Shown in pieces: positions 1 through 5,400 of a DNA stretch of 6,952 nt. The translations under genes were made by a program, and so were the position numbers. The notes beneath the pieces were generated by a model that worked only from the letters and a program-made list of their open reading frames with translations, was not told the origin of the DNA and did no database searches. Origin of the DNA: Oscillospiraceae bacterium (GTDB lineage Bacteria > Bacillota > Clostridia > Oscillospirales > Oscillospiraceae). The stretch is from the NCBI GenBank assembly GCA_902767395.1, contig CACXHI010000220.1, positions 1-6,952 of the forward strand. Reading direction: 5' to 3'. Position 1 is the first letter of the stretch. Each line of letters opens with the position of its first letter.

Positions 1-21
1 AGCCATCTCTTTTCATAACAA

Positions 22-58
22 AAAAATGAGAAGCCGCTTTTCACGACTTCTCATTTTT
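22..58 (-). terminator. Intrinsic terminator of the malQ-gre operon
   Basis: Read on the minus strand, arms at 58-44 and 36-22 form a 15-bp stem with one U-G wobble, closing a 7-nt loop at 43-37. The arms contain AATGAGAAG and CTTCTCATT, and the 3' side runs into seven consecutive T. This is a textbook Rho-independent terminator about 30 nt after the gre stop codon. Because the outer part of the stem is A/T, the plus strand also shows the hairpin followed by TTTTTCG, so it could work in both directions if a convergent gene lies to the left of the window. Positions 1-20 hold nothing recognisable. Confidence 0.9.
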
Positions 59-87
59 CGTTATGGGACTTTTTTTACAGCCCCTTA

Positions 88-594
88 TCAATACGGCAGC
101 AGCGGGGCGGAGCCGTCGTCCTGTCCGGCTTCGACGGCGCGCACCTCGGCGTCGTAGGCATAGGTCTCGTTGACCCGAATGCTGACGGTGTCCCCGACCT
201 TCGCGCCGAGGACCGCCTTCCCCAGCGGGCTCTCCAGCGAGATCAGACCGGCGCTCGGATCGGTGCGGACGGTGGAGACCACCTGAATCACCATCTCCTC
301 CTCGTCCTCGGGCAGCCAGAGCGTCACCCGATCATAGAGCTTGACGCCGCCCGGGCGGCCCCTGTCCTCGTCGATAATCCGCGCCGTCTTGATCATGTTC
401 TCCAGATAGCGCATTCGGGAATCGTTCTTCCGCTGGGCGTCCTTTGCCGCCTTGTATTCATAGTTTTCGCTCAGATCTCCGAAGGCGCGGGTTCTTTTGA
501 CCTCCTCCATGATCTGGGGACGGATGTTCAGCCGCCGGTCCTCCAGCTCCTTCTCCATCAGAGCAATGTCCTGTTTTGTCAGCTTGTCATGCAT
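88..594 (-). CDS. greA: GreA/GreB-family transcription elongation (transcript cleavage) factor
   Basis: This 168-residue protein has the Gre layout: an N-terminal antiparallel coiled coil (about 5-75) and a C-terminal FKBP-like domain (about 84-157). The tip motif GDLSENYEY is at 39-47; D40 and E43 match the acidic pair that in E. coli GreA (D41, E44) coordinates the second catalytic Mg in the RNA polymerase secondary channel. The C-terminal family signature is ISLESPLGKAVLGAKVGD. Family function is to rescue backtracked polymerase by stimulating cleavage of the nascent RNA. It is about ten residues longer than typical GreA (about 158), with an acidic then hydrophobic tail (AGQDDGSAPLLPY), and the usual PGG-type turn near the C-terminus is not evident. 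It may be an accessory Gre paralogue rather than the housekeeping copy. The ATG overlaps the malQ stop in ATGCATGA; a modest AGGGG lies about 9 nt upstream, inside malQ. Confidence 0.88.
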   Translation of the reverse strand: MHDKLTKQDIALMEKELEDRRLNIRPQIMEEVKRTRAFGDLSENYEYKAAKDAQRKNDSRMRYLENMIKTARIIDEDRGRPGGVKLYDRVTLWLPEDEEEMVIQVVSTVRTDPSAGLISLESPLGKAVLGAKVGDTVSIRVNETYAYDAEVRAVEAGQDDGSAPLLPY

Positions 595-2074
595 GGTGTT
601 GTTCCCCTTTTCTTGCGTACCGTTCGGTCATTTCGAAAATTTCCGCTGCCAGCGCCGCGTCCGGCATTGCGGTGAGCCGCCAGCTCCAGTTTTGTGCGCC
701 CATCACGCCGGGGGCGTTCATCCGCGCCTCCGCGCCGAGCTCCAGCCAGTCCTGCATCTGCGCCACAAACAGCCGGCAGACGGAGCTCATTCCGGCCCGA
801 AGCATTCCGCGGGCGCAGCCCTCCTCCCGGTTGAGCCCCAGATAGCGCACGGCGCTGCCGACGGTCTGTGCCGACTCCTCCGCCAGCCATTGCGCCAGCG
901 TCAGATTGTCGTGCGTGCCGGTGTAGCAGACCGAGTTGACCGTGTGGTTGTGGGGCAGATAGGCGCTGTCGGGATCATAGAAGGCGAATTCCAGCACCTT
1001 CATGCCGGGGAAGCCGGAATCCTCCAGAAGCTGCGTCACCTCGGGCGTCAGAAAGCCCAGATCCTCCGCGATGAATTCCACGCCGGGAACTCCCTCGCGC
1101 AGAGCGCGAATCAGCTTCATGCCGGGGCCCTTGACCCAGCGCCCGTTGCGTGCGGTTTCCTCGCCGTAGGGGACGGCCCAATAGCTCTCCAGCCCCCGGA
1201 AATGGTCGATGCGGATCACGTCGAAGCACCGGGCAGCGGCGCGGATGCGCGAGATCCACCAGGCGAAGCCGGTCTGCTCATGTCGGGGCCAGTCGTAGAG
1301 CGGGTTGCCCCAGAGCTGACCGTCTGCGGTGAAGCCGTCGGGCGGACAGCCCGCGACGCCGGTGGGACAGCGCGCTTCGTCGAGCTGGAACAGCTCCGGG
1401 TGCATCCACACGTCGGCGGAGTCCATCGGAACGTAGATGGGCACGTCCCCGATGAGCTTGACGCCCTGCGCCTTGGCGTAGGCGGCGAGCTGATCCCACT
1501 GTTCATAGAACAGGTACTGGGTGAAGGCGCAGCAGGAAATCTCCTCGGCCAGTGCCTGCCGGAATCCCGCAAGCGCCGCCGGGTCGCGGCGCGCGGCCGG
1601 CTCCGGCCATTGGCTCCAGCTCTGCATTCCGTATTTCTGCTTCAGGGCCATAAACAGGGCGTAGTCCTCGACCCAAGGGTTTTTCCGCCGGAAGGCGGCG
1701 AAGCCTGCCTGCCGCAGGGCCTTTCCCCGCTGATAAGCCCGCTCCAGCAGAGGGAAGCGGTGGGTATAGAGGGCGCCGTAGTCCACCCGGCCCGGTCTGC
1801 CCCAGTCAATGCCCTCGACCTCCTCGGGCAGAAGCAGACCCTCCTCCACCAGCGCTTCGAGATCCACAAAATAGGGATTGCCCGCGTAGATCGAGCTGCT
1901 CTGATAGGGGCTGTCTCCGTAGCCCGTGGGGCCGATGGGGAGAATCTGCCACGCGCTCTGTCCGGCAGCGTGCAGAAAATCCACAAATCGCCGGGCCTCC
2001 CGACCCAGCGTGCCGATGCCGTACTTCGCGGGCAGAGAGGAAATGTGCAGCAAGATCCCGCTCTCACGGTTCAT
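587..2074 (-). CDS. malQ: 4-alpha-glucanotransferase (amylomaltase, GH77)
   Basis: The 495-residue protein matches the usual length of bacterial amylomaltases (about 490-520). It transfers alpha-1,4-glucan segments between maltodextrins, releasing glucose, and acts in the cytoplasm in maltose/starch/glycogen metabolism. Visible signatures: GILLHISSLP (6-15), GYGDSPYQSSSIYAGNPYF (51-69), the nucleophile Asp290 in RIDHFRG, the acid/base Glu337 in FIAEDLG, the stabilising Asp389 in GTHDN, and a C-terminal RMNAPGVMGAQNWSWR block. The spacing matches the Thermus enzyme (293/340/395). No signal peptide is present. The ATG at 2074 is chosen because GGAGGTG sits 6 nt upstream; a GTG 21 nt further upstream is in frame but has no good Shine-Dalgarno. 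The gene is first in a two-gene operon and its stop overlaps the gre start by 8 nt. Confidence 0.96.
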   Translation of the reverse strand: MNRESGILLHISSLPAKYGIGTLGREARRFVDFLHAAGQSAWQILPIGPTGYGDSPYQSSSIYAGNPYFVDLEALVEEGLLLPEEVEGIDWGRPGRVDYGALYTHRFPLLERAYQRGKALRQAGFAAFRRKNPWVEDYALFMALKQKYGMQSWSQWPEPAARRDPAALAGFRQALAEEISCCAFTQYLFYEQWDQLAAYAKAQGVKLIGDVPIYVPMDSADVWMHPELFQLDEARCPTGVAGCPPDGFTADGQLWGNPLYDWPRHEQTGFAWWISRIRAAARCFDVIRIDHFRGLESYWAVPYGEETARNGRWVKGPGMKLIRALREGVPGVEFIAEDLGFLTPEVTQLLEDSGFPGMKVLEFAFYDPDSAYLPHNHTVNSVCYTGTHDNLTLAQWLAEESAQTVGSAVRYLGLNREEGCARGMLRAGMSSVCRLFVAQMQDWLELGAEARMNAPGVMGAQNWSWRLTAMPDAALAAEIFEMTERYARKGEQHHA

Positions 2075-2080
2075 CTCGGT

Positions 2081-2087
2081 CACCTCC
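2081..2087 (-). promoter_or_regulatory. malQ ribosome binding site
   Basis: The minus strand reads GGAGGTG here, ending 6 nt before the ATG at 2074. This near-perfect Shine-Dalgarno fixes the malQ start at 2074 and argues against the in-frame GTG at 2095, which lies upstream of the site. Confidence 0.9.
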
Positions 2088-2108
2088 GTTTGCACTTTTC
2101 AGCTATTC

Positions 2109-2138
2109 ATTATACAATTATAAATAGGGAATTGTCAA
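2109..2138 (-). promoter_or_regulatory. Sigma-A promoter of the malQ-gre operon
   Basis: On the minus strand a perfect -35 TTGACA (2138-2133) is followed after 18 nt by a perfect -10 TATAAT (2114-2109). The predicted start is near 2102, giving a short leader of about 28 nt before malQ. Both hexamers match consensus, so basal strength should be high, though the spacer is one longer than optimal. An imperfect dyad, CTATT at 2103-2107 and AATAG at 2123-2127, brackets the -10 and could be an operator, but this is weak in such AT-rich DNA. Confidence 0.88.
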
Positions 2139-2187
2139 TGCCGCGAACTTTTTTTGAATTTCTTTTTAAAAAACTGTGACAGACTAC
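2139..2187. promoter_or_regulatory. AT-rich spacer between divergent promoters
   Basis: This 49-nt stretch separates the two divergent -35 boxes. Its core (about 2148-2173) is almost entirely A/T, with a run of seven T, a further T run and TTTTTAAAAA at 2163-2172. Such tracts upstream of -35 boxes often act as UP elements contacting the RNA polymerase alpha subunits, and here one tract could serve both promoters. I recognise no catabolite-response element or other named operator in it. Confidence 0.4.
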
Positions 2188-2216
2188 TTGACCGCGCGGA
2201 TTTTTTCTGATAGAAT
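2188..2216 (+). promoter_or_regulatory. Sigma-A promoter of the S8 protease gene
   Basis: TTGACC at 2188-2193 and TAGAAT at 2211-2216 are separated by exactly 17 nt, each with one mismatch to consensus. The predicted transcription start is near 2223, which implies a leader of about 160 nt before the protease ATG at 2385. No better candidate lies closer to the gene. Confidence 0.8.
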
Positions 2217-2227
2217 ACACAGTGCCA

Positions 2228-2310
2228 CGAAAAAAGGGCAAGATGTTTTTATGTATTCTGCGCAATCTCCCCCGAAAAGCCTTTTTCGGGGGCATTCGGC
2301 CCTTTTTTCG
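2228..2310 (+). promoter_or_regulatory. Nested inverted repeat in the protease 5' leader (possible attenuator)
   Basis: Outer arms at 2228-2239 and 2299-2310 are perfect 12-nt reverse complements (CGAAAAAAGGGC and GCCCTTTTTTCG). They enclose a perfect 10-bp hairpin with a 4-nt loop at 2269-2292 (CCCCCGAAAA with TTTTCGGGGG). The right outer arm carries GCCC followed by six T, the form of an intrinsic terminator. GGGC at 2290-2293 can also pair with GCCC at 2299-2302, which would compete with the inner hairpin. The left arm starts about 5 nt after the predicted transcription start. The structure is seen directly; a role as attenuator, mRNA stabiliser or short-RNA terminator is inference. It does not resemble a riboswitch class that I recognise. 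Confidence 0.55.
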
Positions 2311-2328
2311 CGCTCCAGCCGTATATTT

Positions 2329-2351
2329 TCCGCTCTCGGGAACAGAGCGGA
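2329..2351 (+). promoter_or_regulatory. Third leader hairpin upstream of the protease ribosome binding site
   Basis: TCCGCTCT at 2329-2336 and AGAGCGGA at 2344-2351 form a perfect 8-bp stem with a 7-nt loop. No T-run follows, so it is not a terminator. It ends 19 nt before the Shine-Dalgarno, leaving an unpaired A/T-rich stretch that should keep the ribosome binding site accessible. It may stabilise the mRNA 5' end or take part in leader regulation. Confidence 0.45.
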
Positions 2352-2370
2352 CGATATAAAAATATTTTCA

Positions 2371-2376
2371 AAGGAG
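2371..2376 (+). promoter_or_regulatory. Ribosome binding site of the S8 protease
   Basis: AAGGAG lies 8 nt before the ATG at 2385. Another in-frame ATG at 2379 is only 2 nt from this motif, too close for normal initiation, so 2385 is preferred. The resulting N-terminus, MKNTSLFRR, is a normal signal-peptide n-region. Confidence 0.85.
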
Positions 2377-2384
2377 ACATGACA

Positions 2385-2474
2385 ATGAAGAACACATCGC
2401 TGTTCCGCCGGTTCCTGTCGGTGGCCCTTGTGCTTGCCATGCTCGGCTCCTTCCTGGTCCCCGTGGCCAGTGCG
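2385..2474 (+). other. Sec signal peptide of the S8 protease
   Basis: Residues 1-30 have a basic n-region (K2, R8, R9), a hydrophobic core (about 10-25) and the small-residue cleavage motif A28-S29-A30 followed by Glu31. There is no cysteine at +1, so this is a type I signal peptide rather than a lipoprotein signal. The RR pair lacks the rest of a Tat motif. Confidence 0.9.
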
Positions 2475-5400
2475 GAACCGTCCAAGGCCAAGCAGGGCGA
2501 GGAATTGACCCTCACCCCCATCGACCCCAGCGAACTGGAGTCCCTCAAGCTCGGCCAGATCACCGAGTCTGAGGAACCCATCGCCAAGGAAGATCACGCG
2601 CTGACGGACGTTGTTCGTGTGTCTATCGCTCTGGATCGGCCCTCCACGCTGGCGGCCGGCTTCAGCCCCGATGGCATCACAAACAACCCGCTGGCACGGA
2701 TCTACCGTGCAAGCCTCCGCGCCGACCAGGCAGCTATGACCGCCAAGATCGAAAAAGCGATCGGCGGTAAGCTGGACGTTCAGTGGAATCTGACTCTGGC
2801 GGCAAACTTCATCTCCGCGAACGTTCAGTACGGCCAGATCGATACCATCAAGGGCATCGAGGGCGTCAAGAGCGTGTTCATGGAGAACCGCTACGAGCCT
2901 CAGGCCGATGAGAAGGGCGACGAGCCCAACAACGGCGCGGCTACCTACATGACGGGCGCGAACCTGACTTGGGCCGCCGGCTACACCGGCGCGGGCAGCA
3001 GACTCGCCATCATCGACACCGGTATCGACAAGGAGCACCAGTCCTTCTCCGGCGAAGCGCTTGAGTACGCTTTTGCGCAGACGGCCGAAGCGCTGGGCAT
3101 GTCCTATGAGGACTACGTTGCTTCTCTGAACCTTCTGACCGCCGAGAAGATCGACGAGGTCAAGGGCCAACTGAATGCCAGCATCGGCTCCGGCGCGAAC
3201 GCTTACGTCAGCACCAAGATCGGCTACGGCTACAGCTACGTCGATAAGGGCTTTGACATCACCCATGAGAACGACAAGCAGGGCGAGCACGGCTCCCACG
3301 TCGAGGGCATCACCGCTGCCAACCGCTTCGTCAAGGTGGACGGCGAGTTCAAGCCCGCGCTTGAGGCGGTCGGCACGCTGGGCGTCGCTCCCGATGCGCA
3401 GATTGTCACCATGAAGGTCTTCGGCAAGGCCGGCGGCGCTTACTCCTCCGACTACATGGTCGCCATTGAGGACGCCATCGTGCTCGGCTGTGACTCCGCC
3501 AACCTGTCTCTCGGCTCCTCCGCTCCCGGCTTCGGCTTCTCCGACGACTACGAGAGCGTGATGAACGAGCTGGTAGAGAACGGCATGGTCTGCACCATCT
3601 CCATGGGCAACTCCGGCATGTGGTACGACACGCCGAAGAACCTCGAGTATCCGTACCTGTATGCCGACGACGCCAGCTTCCATACCGGCGGCAGCCCCGG
3701 CTCCTACACCAACTCCCTCGCCATTGCCTCTGTGGACAATGCCGGTAAGGTCGGCAGCCCGCTGCACTATGGCGACATGACCGTGTTCTACAACGAGACC
3801 TCCGGCTATGGCAATGCGCCCATTTCCACGCTGGCCGGCAAGGAGTATGAATACGTTCTGATCGAAGGCCCCGGCGTGGACGACAACGAGCACGTCGGTC
3901 AGGAAGGCGACGCATTCCTCGCTCTGGGCAAGGAAGTTCTCGAAGGAAAGGTTGCCATGTGCTACCGCGGCACCTCCTCCTTCTTTGCCAAGGCGAACGC
4001 TGCTGTGGCGCAGGGTGCGGTTGCGGTCGTCATCATCAACAACCAGCCCGGCACGATCAACATGAACCTGACCGACTATGAGTACACCGCTCCTGCTGTC
4101 TCCATCACGCAGGCGGACGGCAACGCGATCAAGGCCAACTCCGAGCAAGTGACCGATGAGGAAGGCAATGTCCTGTACTACACCGGCACCATGAGCGCGT
4201 CGGACGGCATCGAGGTTCTGGTTCCCGAGAACTCCGATCAAGTCACGGTGTCCTCCTTCTCCTCCTACGGCGTGCCCGGCACGCTGGTCATGAAGCCCGA
4301 GATTCTGGCCCCTGGCGGTTCCATCTGGTCCGTCTACGGCAAGACGCCCGAGGGCGGCGGCCACGACCAGTATGAGATGATGTCCGGTACCTCCATGGCT
4401 GCGCCTCAGGTCAACGGTATGGCTGGCGTTCTGGCCCAGTACATCCGTGAGAACGACCTGTGCGAGAAGACCGGCCTGACCCAGCGTCAGCTGATCAACT
4501 CTCTGCTCATGTCCACCGCGCATCCTGTGTATGACGAGTACGGCGACTACTGGCCCACCATCCGGGTCGGTTCCGGTCTGGCCAACGTGGCCGACGCGGT
4601 TGCCGCGCAGTCCTACATCCTGATGGACGAGAACGCCTCCCTCTTCCCCGACACTGCCAAGGACGGCAAGGTGAAGGCGGAGCTGGGCGACGATCCCGAG
4701 CATAACGGCGTTTACAACTATTCCTTCACCGTCTACCCCCTCGAGGGCAAGAAGGAATTCACCCTCCGCACCGATATCTTCACGCAGGGTATCGCCGGCA
4801 ACGGTGGCTACGGGATGCTGCAGGATACCGGCACGATGCTCATCGGTGCGAACACCACCTATGAGGTCAACGGCGAGACCTATGAGAACGCATACATCAT
4901 CGAGGCCGACGTGAACATGGACGGCGTCACCGACGCTGCCGACGCGCAGGCCATCCTCGACCACGTCACCGGCGAGGAAGCGGAAGATGCTCCGTTCGAC
5001 GAGAAGGCTGCCGACGTCGATAAGGACGGCAAGATCACCTCTTACGACGCCAAGCTGCTGCTCGACAGCGCAACGACTCCGACCATTGAGATCACCGAGC
5101 CCACCAAGGTCAACGTGACCATCGAGCTGGATTCCGCAGACAAGGAATTGCTGCTCGCCCGTTACTTCACCAAGGGCTTCTACGTTGAGGGTTACACCTA
5201 CGTGGATCCTGTTGCCGACGAAGAGGGCGCGATGGACGTCGTCCATTCCATCCCCATCCTTGGCTTCTGCGGCTCTTGGACCGATCCGTCCATGTTCGAC
5301 CGCACCTCCGCGATCGACGACGCCTACGGCACCGGCAAGCTGCCCTACGTTGCGACCACCAACAAGATCAACTATCTGACCCTGAAGGATGCCAACGGAA

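Noticed and set aside
2074..2095. GTG at 2095 as an alternative malQ start, adding seven residues
   Set aside because: The strong GGAGGTG at 2087-2081 would then lie inside the coding sequence, and no good ribosome binding site precedes the GTG. The ATG at 2074 also gives the expected amylomaltase N-terminus.
497..2179. A 560-codon open frame on the plus strand opposite malQ and gre
   Set aside because: It lies antisense to two confidently identified genes, has no convincing family motif, and would start inside the gre coding region. It is a shadow of GC-rich coding sequence.
2228..2310. The intergenic inverted repeats as an ordinary end-of-gene terminator
   Set aside because: The two flanking genes are divergent, so no gene ends here. 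The structure lies just downstream of a plus-strand promoter, which fits a leader element better.
4902..5075. The dockerin as direct evidence for a cellulosome or amylosome encoded here
   Set aside because: No cohesin, scaffoldin or glycoside hydrolase with a dockerin is present in the window, and malQ is a cytoplasmic enzyme with no signal peptide. The neighbourhood alone does not support such a complex.
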